Made by a program: the position numbers and the translations under genes | DNA from: Psococerastis gibbosa | Taxonomy: Eukaryota; Arthropoda; Insecta; Psocodea; Psocidae | DNA: 64,000 nt | Reading direction: 5' to 3' | NCBI GenBank assembly: GCA_963971405.1 | Contig: OZ020491.1 | Location: forward strand, 21,942,855 to 22,006,854 | Notes under the pieces: model-generated | Database searches by the model: none | Told to the model about the DNA's origin: nothing | What the model saw: the letters and a program-made list of their open reading frames with translations, nothing else | Shown here: positions 41,652 through 55,291 of the stretch, piece by piece | Numbering within the stretch: position 1 is the first letter of the stretch | Layout of the letters: each line of letters opens with the position of its first letter

Positions 41652-42697
41652 AAGACCCTTTCGCTTCAATACGTGTTTGCCAAGGTGATTCCCTGTATAA
41701 GCTGGCTGGAACTCCTCTGCTGGAATACTGTTCAGTAAGGTCGTCGTAGTAGCTTGGACGTTCTCCAGGGTGCCCAGATGGTGTCCTTTGAGCCCCCTTT
41801 TCAGTCGAGGATATAAAGTGAAGTCCACGGGGGCTAAGTCTGGACTGTAGGGTGGCTGAGGAATCGTTTCGACACCAATCCGAGTAGGGGGTAACAACAA
41901 AGGCTGTGTGAGACGGCGCATTGTCATGACGCTCGGTTCTCTTTTCGGACGCCGATGACTTTGATTCAGCCTTTGAAACACTTATAAAATTGAGCATTGA
42001 CAGTCTGCATGGCCAGGGGGTAAAAACTGGTGGTGAACAATCCCCTTAACATCGATATAGGCTCAATAATTAGGCTCATTACTTTCCGGACACACCCTGT
42101 AATACGAACACAGACAAATCGCTTTAGTGTATGTGATATACTGTATGTGCATTTCCTGCGGCTCTCCAATTTATATTGAACGCCTAATTCTGGATTAGCG
42201 CCAGCAATTGAGTATAGCCCCTAGGGCCTAGATATATTCCTTTGTGACCGACATGGAGGATTATTATATCTCTGGCATACTAGCTCTGCAGTGTTAAATT
42301 GCTTATTAATTAGGTCAGTAGGTGCTAGTCTTCTCTATACATTAATTTCGTTATTTACATCAATTTCTACGTCGTTCTTACAGTATAATCACCAGCTAAA
42401 TTTATAATTAAGGGTAGGTTGTTCTTTAACTGCCTGTGTTCCCCCCAACTTACAGAAAACTTTTCTACGAGTAAATGGGCCCCCAGAGACAGCTTGGTCC
42501 TACCGAAAGTAAACACAATTTCACCTTCTTTAAAGATTTTGCTGAGTTTATATCAACCCTATCAATAGCAGTAGACTGAGTTTACGATGCAATAAAATCC
42601 TTACCGAAATTTCCTCCCAAAATAGCTTTTACAGTTGTAAGTAAAAAAATCAACTAATGATTTTCGTGAGTTTTGATCATCTTAGGAAGTGATCCCC

Positions 42698-43394
42698 AGG
42701 TGAAGGAGTCTGCCCTTATGGTGTCTCAAGTTCACAAACTGACTCACTCCCCCCCCCCCCCCCCCCGCCAGGCTGACAAGGTTGCTTAAAGCAAAAATGC
42801 TGAAATCAGCCGTTGGAAGCAGCGGCAGGAAGTGATTTCATATTAGTATCATATCATCGAGTACATTGCCAATTTTAACAAACATTTAAACAATTGCATA
42901 TAATTATCAGAAGTTATTAGCTTGTTATACGCTATATGCTTTATCTCCTCATTACAATGATAATGAAATAGCATTGGGTACTTAGTTATTACTCAACATT
43001 GAGTCATCCATGGATGAGGTCTGGATCTGAATTATAGCACCAGGCTATGTATTAATCACCTCGAGGTGAAGGAGTCTGCCCATAGGGTGTCTCAATTTTA
43101 CAAACAGACACACCTCACTACCCCCCCCCCCCCCCTAGCAGAAATGCTGAAAGCAGGCATTAGAAGCAGCAGCAGCAGGAAGTGATGTCATATTATGTAG
43201 TATCAAATCATCGAGTACATTGCCAATTTTAACAAACATGTTAAACAGAAGGTATTAGCTTGTTACATGATGTATGCTTTTTCTCCTCATTACAATGATA
43301 ATGAAATAGCAATGGCTACTTAGTTATTACTCAACATTGAGTCATCCGGAGATGAGGTCTGGATCTGAATTATAGCACCAGGCTATGTATTAAG
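42698..43394 (+). repeat. Tandem duplication, period about 366 bp, carrying a SINE tail
   Basis: Units start AGGTGAAGGAGTCTGCCC at 42698 and 43064. Each has the 5S-type SINE 3' end (GCAGAAATGCTGAAAGCAG-like) with a long C-run, then a unique stretch CATCGAGTACATTGCCAATT to ACCAGGCTATGTATTAA. The units have diverged by small indels. Confidence 0.75.
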
Positions 43395-43904
43395 GACTTG
43401 GATGAATCATCGAATTGCCGCAAGGGAAATCCGGATCTCAACCTTGTACATGTTTTGTGGCTAGTGCGGCTATCACATATAATCATTTTGTCGGTTTGCC
43501 TCTGCCACTATAAATTGCACTGCTATCTGTGCTCAGATCGGATGCCTAATCTCTAAAGCAGTAACTGTCTCAACTGTTGAGGATCGAAACGGTGTGAGGA
43601 ACTTATTTCAGGAGGAAAAAAACGGAGGAATCTGACACATATTGCCAGAATTGGCTTCGGTGAAGTCAATCGGAATTTTTGTGATTCTAACTATTGCATT
43701 ATTGAGTGCGGGCTGTCGCCAATATGAGAGATTACCACACCGGCAAATCAAGATCTTTGGTGATAGCTTTATTATTTGGCGCCTGCTGTTGGAACTCCTA
43801 AATTGATTGCAAGTGGAGCGTGGTGTCTTTGTTTAATTGTATTTTTGTTTTTCGCGGAAGTGGAGTATCAACATATTTGATAAATATATTTAACATATAG
43901 TACA

Positions 43905-44240
43905 ACCCTGGGACATTGAAGTTGGACCACCTTGCATTTTAATAGTGTTAATTTTTTTGTTTTTTTTTCATAAAGTTCTGATTTAATTATAAAAACACTG
44001 CATAGATGGGTGAATCATTCCTCTATCGAATTTCAGAAATAAATACTAAACTAGGTGCCAATTTCATTTTGTAAATGGCGATTGAAGAGAAACCTGCGAG
44101 AGCATTGAAGTTGGACCGAATTAATTTCAACCTTTGATATTTTATAACACCGCCCTGACCAGAAATAATAGATTGAACCCGATGTGGGATGTTTTCGATG
44201 AACCCCCAGATTAGTTGCGAAGACATAGGTTCCCAAACGC
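43905..44240 (-). pseudogene. Tc1-like transposase C-terminal remnant
   Basis: The minus strand reads NLGV/LIWGFIENIPHRVQSIISGQGG and VIKYQ, the usual end of Tc1-family transposases (IP-RVQ-II-GG-KY). Downstream, the sequence ATTGAAGTTGGACC occurs twice (about 43916 and 44105). The N-terminus and catalytic core are not found. Confidence 0.58.
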
Positions 44241-44324
44241 TCTAGAGGACGGTCTTCAGTTCAAACAAAGGGTGCAAGTGATATTTTTTGCTTTTTGGAG
44301 TAAGTGCACCATGCTGTCCCTCTA

Positions 44325-44765
44325 GCTGTTACATACTTTTACTTTTACATCGCCTTTGTCCTCAGGGAGGGTCCGCGGCACGGCAGCGGCGTTTCCAAAC
44401 AACTCTGTTTAGAGCGTCTTACTTGTTCAGGGCTAGAGTCCTTATTTCTTCTTCGATTTTTCTGGGGAGTATTTTCGGTCTTCCCCGGGGGCGGGGTCCA
44501 GGGAGTGTCATGTTCTGTATACGTTTTAGGAGGGATGCTTCCTCCCTCCTCTGGACCAACTGAGTCTTCTTTCCCTTAGCTTCAGTGCGATAACACCAGT
44601 TTTAATCTCCCAACCTTATGTCCTCATTTCGGCGCCGGTCTTGCAGGGTCAGTCCACATGCCCTTCGTAGCATTCTCATCTCCGCCACGTGGATTTTGTG
44701 TTCATCTCGCTTCCTGACCGCCCAACACTCCGCACCGTATAGCATTTATGGTCAGATGTTCTTTA
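44325..44765 (-). pseudogene. RTE-like non-LTR retrotransposon, RT C-terminal remnant
   Basis: The minus strand reads YGAECWAVRKRDEHKIHVAE, MRMLRRACGLTLQDRRRNED and, after a disabling change, PRGRPKI. YG-ECW followed by H-AEMRMLR and the R-N-I block is the hallmark of the C-terminal RT region of RTE-like and related elements. Stops and frame changes show decay. Confidence 0.7.
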
Positions 44766-44970
44766 TCCTAAACCAACAGGAATATCGGTTTAGCAATGCT
44801 AAAATCAATGAAGAAGGTTATACTTATACATTTTCATTTGGGTTATAAACTTTAGCCTTAATTATCTTATCATTCTTATCTCTGATGCTTATTTTTGTCA
44901 CTTGCACCCCTTGGCTTCTAGGCGCTTCAATTGACTATGCGCCAAAATGTAGAGGGATACTTACTTCTAA

Positions 44971-45354
44971 GGTGCCCATTCCATTGACCGGCTAGGGCTA
45001 TTTCTAAAAACGGTGACGTGGTAGCAGACATTCAAGACTTAGGTGGCGTCTCCACCGACCTCGCATTGCAGAATTGACGGAAATGTTTAATTTCCTCTAT
45101 GCCATAGTCAAAATTGATCAATGATCATACAGTAAAATCACAAACAAACAAACTAAAATTAAAAAATGGCTTCATGGGATATGTTAATTACAAACATTTT
45201 AATAGATTTCTATAAAAAGAAAAACAAACATTTCCGTCAATGTCATTTGCAATCTGCAATGCGAGGTCGGTGGAAACGCTACCTAAGTTTTGAATGTCTG
45301 CTACCACGTCACCGTTGTTGGAAATAGCCCTAGCCGGTCAATGGAATGGGCGCC
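44971..45354. mobile_element. Palindromic MITE of the GGCGCC family, copy 5
   Basis: 384 bp, with TAA on the left (44968-44970) and TAT on the right. It carries the plus-strand remnant frame [15 protein letters not shown] starting near 45165. Confidence 0.8.
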
Positions 45355-45870
45355 TATCTGCTAGTTCTTCAACAATAGCTCTAATTTGGGCACCTATAAG
45401 GTTTTCCCTCTGGTTGCCCCTTAATTCTATCTTCTTGCTAATGGGGTATACGGAATACCACTGGGGGAAATCCAATCCTCAGAATTAATGGCGCCTATGG
45501 GTAGGCGTTCAATGCGTCACGCGTCGATAGCTCGGCTCATACCGAAAATTCAATGAGTCACATGGATTAGTCCGTGCTCGGTAAGTCAATCACTGTGTTA
45601 TGACTCATTGACGCAGACTGACTCTTCCAGTGCTCAATCTTATGCAGTTTGAACGTGCTTTTCTCCGTCCTAGATTTCTGCCACAGTTCCGAATGTCATC
45701 CATACCCAAGGTCTGTGCTTGTATGGTGACAGAACGGGGGCGTGGAGCAATGTTGCCGCTGGAAAAGACGTTTGGGAATTGAAAGAAATTATGTTAAGGC
45801 CAACAGCCGCGTGGAGAGAATAGTTTAAATTTATTCTCTTTTCGTGTCTTAGAGATTCCTAGTTCAATAT

Positions 45871-46207
45871 GAGGTTCATTTGTGACGTCATTTTGTAGAT
45901 GGCAGCACCAGTTGCATTGATATCAAAGCGTTGATTTTTCCATAAGCCTCAATACTATTTTAAAATTATTTTATTTCTGTATTATTTTAAAGTGATATTT
46001 TTCTTTAAATCATGGAGAATATATATATTAAATTATATGCAGCGAAATACGGTCCAGGCATAGTAAAAATATTATAAAAAATATTAAAAGAATTAATTAG
46101 ATGCTAAGAGCTTAGCTTTCACATGCAAACGGCGGCCATTTTGAATAATATGGATATCTGTTTGTCGTCAGCGAACCTAGTGACCAAAACTGTCCCTACA
46201 GAACCTC
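45871..46207. mobile_element. MITE, GAGGTTC family, copy 2 (337 bp)
   Basis: Same ends and AT flanks as 38372-38710. Differences by eye are few and scattered. Confidence 0.78.
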
Positions 46208-49200
46208 ATTCTGCCAACCTGACGACATAGTCGGTGCACACCCAAAGGTTGTGGAAGTCTTCGGTAGTATTAGTATAAGTATATAGTAGTAAGTATTAGC
46301 CGCTAGATGTTTCCACTGAGCGTTGGCCAGGGTACGCCCGATCGGTGTTTAGTATTAATGCAGTTAGGCATATAGGACAAGGTAAATCTTTAAGATAGGA
46401 GTAAGAAAGATAGAAAATGGAGATAACTGTTTAAGAAGAACTTTGCGTATTTCTGCTATAATAGTGTGACAGTGATTTTAATTGGCAATCGGAGGGGAAA
46501 AACCTTATCTGTGTATATGTAATATCTCATGAAATATCAGAAATTGATTTGCTCTTAAAATGATATTGTATAAGAAAGCAGAGCAACTAACAATTCTAGG
46601 CAGTGAAATGAAAAGCCCATTACGCGACGGGACGCCACTGTAGGTATGAATCGAACTCGCTAGCCTATTTGTAATTAAAATCGCAGACTGACGTGGGGGT
46701 CAGTGTCGACACAAAAAATGCCGTGAGGGGTACTCCTTTTTTATCTCAATCAGCTTGATATGATAATGCCATACATTGTAAGGCTAATTTTAATTTTTTT
46801 TTTTTTCAGGTAAGACTTATGCGTCCGGTTATGCTTTGCCGTTCACATTGCCTGTAAGTTGCTTCTACTGGGGCAACCACGTTAGGTTATAGGAGAGGCT
46901 GCGGCCGTAAGTCTTAGATGAATAAAAAACCCTTTTTTTATACCGTTGTCATCATATTCTCTATCAGAGATGTTCAGTTGAAGTGTGGGAAAAGTGTAAA
47001 ATTCTGTTTCAATTTTGTTTTTAAACTAGCTTACACGTGTGACTTACGAGTATTTGCGTCGGCCATCGATCGGGTTTTTTTTATTCACAATTTAATTTCA
47101 ATTTCATAATAATTATGAATTACTCCTTTTATTTGTTCTTCAATCCTTAAACGAAACTACTTTTGTGTTGAAATCTATGAAGTAATGCCGTCTAATTCCA
47201 ATGGTTTGATTGATTGGACGCGGTGTGACCCGTGATCTATAAATATTTTCCTATCCTATGCGTAAGTTGTACATCAGTGCTGGGTGTGTTCTTGACTGCT
47301 TTGGCATGTGGACCTTTGTTATGTAATAACAATGTCTTTTCTGATTTTAACGACCTTGCGAAGGCATGTGTACGTGTTTTACAAGCTATGTTTACATGGA
47401 TCCTCTCTAATCTGGAATGTAAACATCGTAGGGCAAATAATCGCGAGATGACCATCGTACTATCCACCCAAGGTCGTCTATCCGCCTATAAGAATAACGC
47501 CTTATAGGACTTGAGCAAAAAAAAAGTGAATTAAAATAGATTTTACAAAGTCATGGCAATGATACCACACGGCGCAGTATAGCGTGCTGATATACCTGGC
47601 TGCAATTATGTAAACAAACCTAAGACCGGTTGTTCCGCTTCCTGACGGTTTTCGTATAAATTATGCTATTTTTAAACTCAATTATTTATTTATGTATTAA
47701 TTGCGTGCTGCACACAATGTTTACTGGTTTGTGTCTAGTCTAATAATGCGTTAGGCCCAGGAATTGATTTAATTACTTTTTTTTCAAGATATAATTGCAA
47801 ATAATTAATGTGCTGTACGTCTGCATTTCACATGCTTTCTGGTAGCCAGTCGGGTCGCTAACCCTTTGGGGCAGAAGGACTCGAATTGTAGAGGATTTTT
47901 TTTTTTACTCTCCTGAACCTGCTGCCCGCGGAGGTTGCTCAGGAGGCCCGCCCACGAAAAAATAAAGATAGGAAATAAATCTCTGGCTGAATGTTAAGTG
48001 GGTAATGACATGCTGAGTACAGTCCCTGTGTGCAGTATGTACATATCAGGCTTTATTGGGGGCCGAATTTGCCAGAAATTAACCGTGTATACCAATAATT
48101 ATTTCTCTTTCGTCTTTTGTCTTTCTCCGCGCAAAAAAAAGTCACACGAGGGAGAAACTTTACAAGTTCTGTTTAAGTCAAACGCCTTGACACGGCAACC
48201 CCAGTAACATACCTGGCAAACGCGTTTCCCCCATAGACATAGTAAAACTATAGACTCATCGTAAACATTCGGGTTGAAGCCGCTTGACTTCGGCTATTTC
48301 CGTAGTATAGGACCAGATTGAGCCTTTTGCCATTTGATACCATGTTAACATTTTATTTTTTATTTGATTATTTAATGATTATTTAGAACGGAAAATCATG
48401 CCAACTAACCAGCAATATTTTTATGCAGAACTTGGAGTACTTTTAATTTACATTTTCAACAATATTTTAAGCTAAGTTTTCCCTACTTTTAGATTAAAAA
48501 AAAAAAAATTAATGCAGATCTTTCAGTACTTTTAATTTAAATTTTAAACAATATATATAATAAATGTAAATAATAAATATAATTATATATGAAACAGCAA
48601 AGAAAACTATAAAGAAAACATAATAAAACTATTAAATTTGAATTTCCCGCCAAAATGCACCTATAAGTAGGCGTGGTCATGGCTTCAGTCTTGCAGCACA
48701 GCCGAAATACGACATGGTGGCTCCATAGTTTTATTAGCTCCATGGTTTTCCCCTACCAATGAATGTAAGGCATTCATGGGGGTTGAGTGGACCCTGAGTA
48801 GGCGGAAAATATTTCCTTTAATGTCGGTTCTCGAACCTCAATCTTCCGTTTACTAGTCTAGTAACCTAGTTCACTACCAACTATTCCTGACCCAGAAGGC
48901 AAGCAAGTACAAGAGAGGAACCTCCCCAGTGTCTATCGCGCTCGGTATGGCTCGCTACAAGAGATCTTCTGCCGATACTATAAGTCACATAGGAGAGAAA
49001 CTTTACGAGGGTCAAGTGTACTTTAAAAAAAAAACTGCACTAGCTGTAGTGACCTAACTTTGGCATTCGCGAGTAAGACTCGTCAGTGTCAAATGTATTC
49101 GAAATATTTCGCTACTGAAGATCTTTTTCTGAGTCTTAGGTACCCCGCACACCTTTGGTTAAGGGGGCCTAAAGTATCTGTAGAAATGTTTAAAATGTAA

Positions 49201-49405
49201 AAAAAAATATTATTATTATTATTGTTATTATTATTACCGAGGGAATATATTAAAAAAAGTAAAAAATTATACCCTTGTATAGTACAAATAACCTATGGGC
49301 CCCCAAGTTAATGAACTTAATTACTAATGGACGGCTACATAGGAGAAAAACCTTGCAGTGTTAAATATGTTTTTAAATAATTCACTTGACTAACAGAAAC
49401 ATTTC
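46208..49405. other. Unassigned AT-rich stretch
   Basis: No gene, RNA or exon recognised on either strand. Short ORFs only. Confidence 0.5.
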
Positions 49406-49866
49406 GGGAGCAAGGATCTTTTACATCAATTTGTAGACATTGATAGTGATATACGCATACGAAAACTACCGAAATTTCACTTACATCTTCAATATCAATT
49501 AAATCTTTCTAAAGGCTTTCATCGCTTTGCATATAAAATACGTACTAAAATCAAGTAACCCGTGTTGAATTATTATAGTTATAAACTGCGTAATTAACTC
49601 AGACGGGACTTTGTTGAACTGCCAAAAAGCGAGCAAAGATCTTTTTTGTAGACATTGATAGTGATTCACGCATAGGAAAACTACCGAAATTTCACTTACA
49701 CCAGCTTCTTAGTTCTTCAATATCAATTAAATCTTTCTAAAGGGTTCCATCGCTTTGCATATAAAATACTGTATGGCATACTAAAATCAAGTAACCCGTG
49801 TTGAATTATTACAGTTATAAACTGCGTAATTAACTCAGACGGGACTTTGTTGAACTGCCAAAAAGC
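49406..49866 (+). repeat. Local tandem duplication, two units of about 225 bp
   Basis: Both units contain TGTAGACATTGATAGTGAT, CTACCGAAATTTCACTTACA, ATCGCTTTGCATATAAAATA and CAGACGGGACTTTGTTGAAC. They differ by small indels. No coding sense. Confidence 0.8.
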
Positions 49867-52214
49867 ATTAAAAGGTCGGTGGAGGAGCTGCTGCCAATCC
49901 AAGTATAATATCCGGTAGCCAGCCAGCCTTCAGGCAACCTTGGATGAGGATAACGTGAGGAAAGATGTTTAAAAATGCTGCCTTTGAAATTTTTGGCGGG
50001 TTTATCTTATTTCTTTTGAAGTTCGTTGTAGTATTTTTATTTTTGTATTTTTTCGCGCGTATAGATCCTTGGGACTCAATTCTGAGGAATTTCTTTTACT
50101 TTTTCGTGTGTTTTTTTTTTCATATTGAACTGTGTTCAACGAATGTTTTGCTCATAATTTATTTCACTGGGGTGAGTCTTGAAATCCCGATGGTCATAAC
50201 TGAATTGGCTCAAAAGATGGGGATAGTTACCAATACAAATGTACCTGAAAATTTGCAAACATGCACACATTAATAAAGTTCAACCTTAAAGTCATTAAGT
50301 GAATAATTACATTTAGTGTTGTCTGAAGCCTCAGGCCTATGTTAAGGCTTTATGAAATATCTATTGTATAACCAGAACCAGGCTACATTGTATTGCACAT
50401 TTGAGTAGATCAGTCCTCGAAAACTAATAAAGTTACGTGTTGTATGATGTAATTTATCTTGGGATCAAAGGCCAGTGTCAAGGCTTATGTTCAACATGAA
50501 ATTTCGTCGTTTTCTATGGGATGCGTTTAAGTGGTGATAGCTGCTGATAAGTGGAATTTAGGAATTTATAAAAATAAGGGAAACCTCGTACTTCACAAAT
50601 TTTGAAATGAAATTAAAACGACTATTGACATATAAATAAATATAATATAAATAAATAACGACTTTATTTTTTCCTGGGCGAACCATAAGACTAGAAAGTC
50701 TTCTATGGGCTAACCCAGGTAAGGCAAGGAATGGTTAGTATTGCAATGATCGAGATTCTTAAGACTAGTGTTGTTAGTATTGTCCTAAAAGTTTCCCTAA
50801 TACATTAAAAACACAAACAAAAACAAAACAGAAACGAGAAAAACAACAATAAGTAACTCCAAAACGGCATGGACTGTGTCAAAGCCTAATGCTGCGATAC
50901 CGACCTTTGCCGGGCTAGTAGGTGAGATTTGAGGCTTTTTTTGAAGGTGTAACGGGTTTTCCCCGTTATTTCTACGCCGCACCAAGCCTTGGTGCGACGA
51001 TATTCTTCTTTTAATTTTCATTTAACCCCTAGTGCCTTGGAACTATATCCCAACTATTTCCCGCCTTCCGTCTTCCGACACGTTCTCCCTTCGCGCCAAT
51101 GGACATAAAATTTCCCTTTTCACGAGACGCCATTTTGCCATTTATTATTCAGCCATCAACCACAGAAGAATGGTTCGTAATTATTTTCAATTATTTCAGT
51201 AAATTCAGCCTTTTCATATTAAAAGTTACAGTTATTTTATCCTAAGTTTAAGCAGCATTCCAAAACATATAATATTGACCAAGTAGCACTTCATTTTATG
51301 TAAGTAAACCTTCCTCGTTAAACCTAACCATTCATATTTTGTTCCTCAGAGGCAACGCTAAGTCCGTGTGCGCAGGGGGAGGGCCCCCTTTTTCCTTCCC
51401 ACCAAATCCACCCACTTCCAAGTTCCAGCAGCTTTATTTTATATGACCATCGTGCCAGGGAAGGATAGAAATTAAGTAACCGGGGTTACCAAAGGTGGAC
51501 ATTTCCAGTGTCCTCGATATTGGGAGGAACAAGAAGTAGAGCCGATGGATTACTCCGGTGGGTGTATTCACTCCTTTATTTTACTTATATTAATTTTGAA
51601 GAATAATCAATAAATAATTAACAAAAATCAACTTTAATGATTTTAGACTTTTAAGATTTTTAATATTGTAACTTACTAACACCCGGTATGATTTGTATTT
51701 TGAAATGTTAGATAGGTTAATTAATATATTTATTATGACCCGTACCACATTTTATTTTATTAGGCCTTAGGTTGATTCACTAGAATCTACGCCCTGCCTA
51801 CCGATGAGCTACCCGCAGAGCGGGGGTTGCCTAAGAGCCGTTTTTTTAACAACTACCCGCTACAAAGGTGGTAAGGGATGGCTGGGACCTTAAGCTACAA
51901 TAAGACGATGAAGGCTTGTTTTCATGCTAACCTTTGAGCAAAAGTTTTGCTTCGAGGAGTAAAAGGAGGTTCTGTACTTAATAGTAATCTTTCCGTATTT
52001 TTGGAAACCAACATGGCGTGAGAGCTAATTAATTTAATTCTCGTTCCACAGTGGCTATATTGGCAAAATCATAGAATAAAAATCGTTCTTTGAACACCCC
52101 CTGAGATATACAAACTTTGATAATACACGATAAATTTGTTTATATGATCTATTGTTAATCTATAAAATAAAATAATCTATATCCTGACCACCTTACGAAG
52201 ACATTCGTTAGCCC
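49867..52214. other. Unassigned stretch
   Basis: No coding feature supported. Positions 51000-51480 are less AT-rich and include GACGCCATTTTGCC, a Pho/YY1-like sequence, but there is no sign of a promoter or exon that I could back. Confidence 0.4.
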
Positions 52215-52565
52215 TACTTCTTCTGCAGGTTGTCTACGCTGGTTCATGCCTGCTTACTCCTTGGCGCTACGGCCCATGAAGGGCCTTGGCCTGCTCTGTC
52301 AGATCGCGCCAGCCTGCGCTCTCCTTCGCCAGTCATCGACGCCAAGAGTCGCCAGATCCACCTAGAAGTCCTCCAGCCATCGCATCCGTGGCTGTCCCAC
52401 TCGTCTTCCCCCTTGGGACACCTTGTGCAAGGCTGCTCATGTTGCCCAATTGCCTGGCATTCGTTCCACGTGCCCTAGCCACCTGATGCGGGCTCTCTTG
52501 ATTTCGGCTACTATCGGAGGTTCTCGGTATATATCGCGTAGAGCTCATCATTTCTACGGGTACGC
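52215..52565 (-). pseudogene. Second RTE-like C-terminal remnant
   Basis: The minus strand reads YREPPIVAEIKRARIRWLGHVERMPG, here split by small frame changes, then a tail with W-DLLASMT / RDRTEQAKALHGP-like pieces. This is the segment following that seen in 44325-44765 in intact elements. Decayed. Confidence 0.65.
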
Positions 52566-53537
52566 CACTCTCTCTGTCCCTCCCTCTCCCCCTAATTTTG
52601 CCCTGGTCCATACACCTTTCGGATTATCTTACCCTCCGATCTTTCAAGCATGCTTTGCGTGGGCTGGTTATATGTGTGTGGGAGTGCTTCCAGTGACTCC
52701 AGTCGGTAGAGAACTAGAACCCTCATTGGGTTGTTTAGCCACGGCGTTTTTTTTTCTGTAACATATGGATCCGTTGACGATCATTTCCGGAGCAATGGAG
52801 TATCGAAAGTCCAGATTATATAAATAGGTGACGAGGTAGAAGCGAATGTACATGCGAGAAATCTTTTTGCGTTGCAACTGCTCAAACCAAGGCAGTGTGA
52901 CTTGAATTCCCATTTTATCCAATACCAACATTCCTTAACCAACCACTGTCTGTGTTATGAGATTATGGTGTCACTAATGGCCAATTCAAACAACTAACTG
53001 GCGACTGCGTGGAGACGATTAGCAAAAAGCCTGTTTTTAGGGTGGATCATAATGATTATCGAAATTGGCTGCCCGCGGCTGCATTCTTTCCATGACTCTG
53101 CCATTGAGGTTTCTCAGTGCCCTTGGATGCAAGGGAAGAGTTGAACGTCAATTTCTATACTATGGGTGCCTGTACCTATTTCGCATAGAAAATGCCCCGT
53201 GCTCCTCAATTGGAACAATTCTTATTTTGGAGGAATAGACGTATAGGTGCATGATGAATGCATAGATGGTATTTTGGGTTGTGTAAATGGGAATCAAGCG
53301 ATAAAATGTTCAGGGTGTGCGAGTTTGAGTTCCGATCTGGCCGGGATTTTTCTTCTTTATTTTTTTTTTTTTGATATTGAAAATAAATAAATAAATATTG
53401 ATACACTCAACTACGAAGGCCCGCGACCGTCTGCTTTACATGTTCCTCGTGGTGAAGATGGAAGGGCGTAATGGCGACTGAACGGAACGAGGGCCGATTT
53501 TAAACTGGGTTAAGCGAATAAACAGAGTCCTTTCTGT

Positions 53538-53920
53538 CAGAGGCGGACGCAGCGACTGGCACTGCGGGCCCTGGGCCCCCCTCGTGCACAACTTTATTAA
53601 TTCCCTGTAATGTAGGAACCTTATTGCTCTGAAAATGCGTAAAGCCCCAATATTTCAGACTTATCTTTCAAACAATTTTACCCGGGGGAGACCCCTGGGC
53701 CCCCTTCATATCCTCCGAACCCTCTGGCTCATGCGCAAAGGACACTAAGGTCATTAATGTACAAGCTGCGTATACGTCCATGAGAACGGCTGTCCCCATT
53801 TTTTGCACTTTTATGAAAATGGGTGGAGGGGCGCCAAATTATACACCGCCCCCTTCGAGAACCTATCGTTACGCTACTGACAAGTGCCTCCCCCTTTTAT
53901 GAGGTCTGGGACCGCCTCTG
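53538..53920. mobile_element. MITE related to 35898-36341
   Basis: The inverted ends contain CAGAGGCGGACGCAG and GGGACCGCCTCTG. The interior block TTCGAGAACCTATCGTTACG matches the other element. Confidence 0.62.
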
Positions 53921-54561
53921 CAGTTTCTGTGCAGGGCTCTCTTTTGTCCTGGGATTGGGCCCCGAAGGCGGAGGAACTCAATGAAGAGTCAACGGCATAA
54001 GGATGCAGAAGGCAACCAGGAAACCACTCTATTACAATTCCCTAGTATAATTATCATAACTACGATGGCCGCCAATCTTCAATAGAAGAGGCGTTAGAAG
54101 AAGAAGAAGAAGAAGGCATTACCAATGAGTCACAGCAGTCTTCGGCTCATCGCCTTCACATTCCCCTCGTGGTGCGGAAGAGCGACCGTCTGAATCTCTA
54201 CAAGGCCGATTTCGATGCAAAACTGCAACTATGTAGGCTAATAGGTAATTACTGGAACAACTCTGTGCGGTTATTTATTTTGGCACCTTTCCTACACACG
54301 GCACGCGGAGTGGGTGGAAGTCAAAATTAATTTTGTACTCATGCTCATTAGTTCTCTAAGTAATCACCTTGGTTCATTGCGTTTATTTACACCTCATCTT
54401 AGTGTGGGTGAATTTTATGCTTGAAACCGAGATGCTGTGGATCGCTTATGCTTAGCATATGGGTGCTTAACTGCTGACTGTTTTAATTATTGAGTAGGCG
54501 TGAGATGATAATGAAGCAAGTGGATTAACATGTATTATTAGTTGCAAGCTGGCCTTAGATA

Positions 54562-54902
54562 ATGGCCACCCCTGGAGCCCGCCAAAATCGGTTGGATTAT
54601 ATTTTTTATTTAATTTTATGTTATAAAGATCGGGTCTGTTGAAGTAGTAGAGGACTATTTCCTACACCATATTATATGGTATTTTTAATTTTTGGTGCTC
54701 CAATCATTTTACAATAAATTTGATAATTCGTTAAATTTCTGTCTATCACTTTGACAGAAAAATCACTACACAATCCTAAAAAAAATTCTTATAGTACTGT
54801 ATATGAAATATAGTCCTCTAATACTTCAATATGCCTAGTCTAAATTAAATATAAAATATAAACCAACCTATTTTGTTATTTTGGGTTGTCCAGGGGTGGT
54901 CA
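54562..54902. mobile_element. Palindromic MITE related to 12464-12763
   Basis: The ends ATGGCCACCCCTGGAG and TCCAGGGGTGGTCAAT are inverted and match the TIR of the intron 10 element. The interior arms share blocks around AGTAGAGGACTATTTCCTAC and its complement. A partial relative follows at 54960-55165. Confidence 0.65.
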
Positions 54903-55210
54903 ATGTCTATGGTCAACAGTCTGTTGCAGTACTGGTGTACGGAATTAAAATTCACATGAAATAATATTTCCATGAATTTGATAATTCGGTCAATTTTCTT
55001 CGCCTATCAGTTTCATGGGAAAACCTCTGCAACGAAACTAAACCAAATGTATGAAATTGTCCTCTTCTACTTGAATAGAGCAAATCTTTATAACTTAAGT
55101 ATTAAAGTAAATACAAAATATTTAAACCGACCTATTTTGCGGTGATCTGGGGGTATGGACAGGGGGTACCTGCCCCCAAATGTATTAAATCTGCTGTAAG
55201 TTAAGCTTGA

Positions 55211-55291
55211 GTGTTCAAAATGTTTTGTAAACAAGAAATTATATCGTAATTTTTGGACGAAATTTCTTGTTTACCAAACATTTTGAACACC
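55211..55291. repeat. Short perfect-stem hairpin
   Basis: GTGTTCAAAATGTTTTGTAAA pairs with TTTACCAAACATTTTGAACAC, and ACAAGAAATT with AATTTCTTGT, around a short loop. Possibly the centre or end of a fold-back element. Confidence 0.6.

Larger units (their letters stand above)
40671..42099 (-). mobile_element. Mariner element, internally deleted, with a nested repeat (1429 bp)
   Basis: 26-bp terminal inverted repeats (40671-40696 and 42074-42099, both containing GGAAAGTAATGAGC) flanked by TA (40669-40670, 42100-42101). On the minus strand a broken transposase remains: VHHQFLPPG and VNAQFYK near 42040-41980, HDNAPSHTA (second catalytic Asp) near 41925, PPYSPDLAPVDF (third Asp region) near 41850, ending near 41650. 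The N-terminal two thirds of a normal mariner transposase are missing and frames shift. An unrelated repeat (40749-41651) sits in the 3' half. Confidence 0.78.

Noticed and set aside
52230..52761. Plus-strand ORFs at 52.2-52.7 kb as genes
   Set aside because: They are antisense shadows of the RTE-like remnant on the minus strand.
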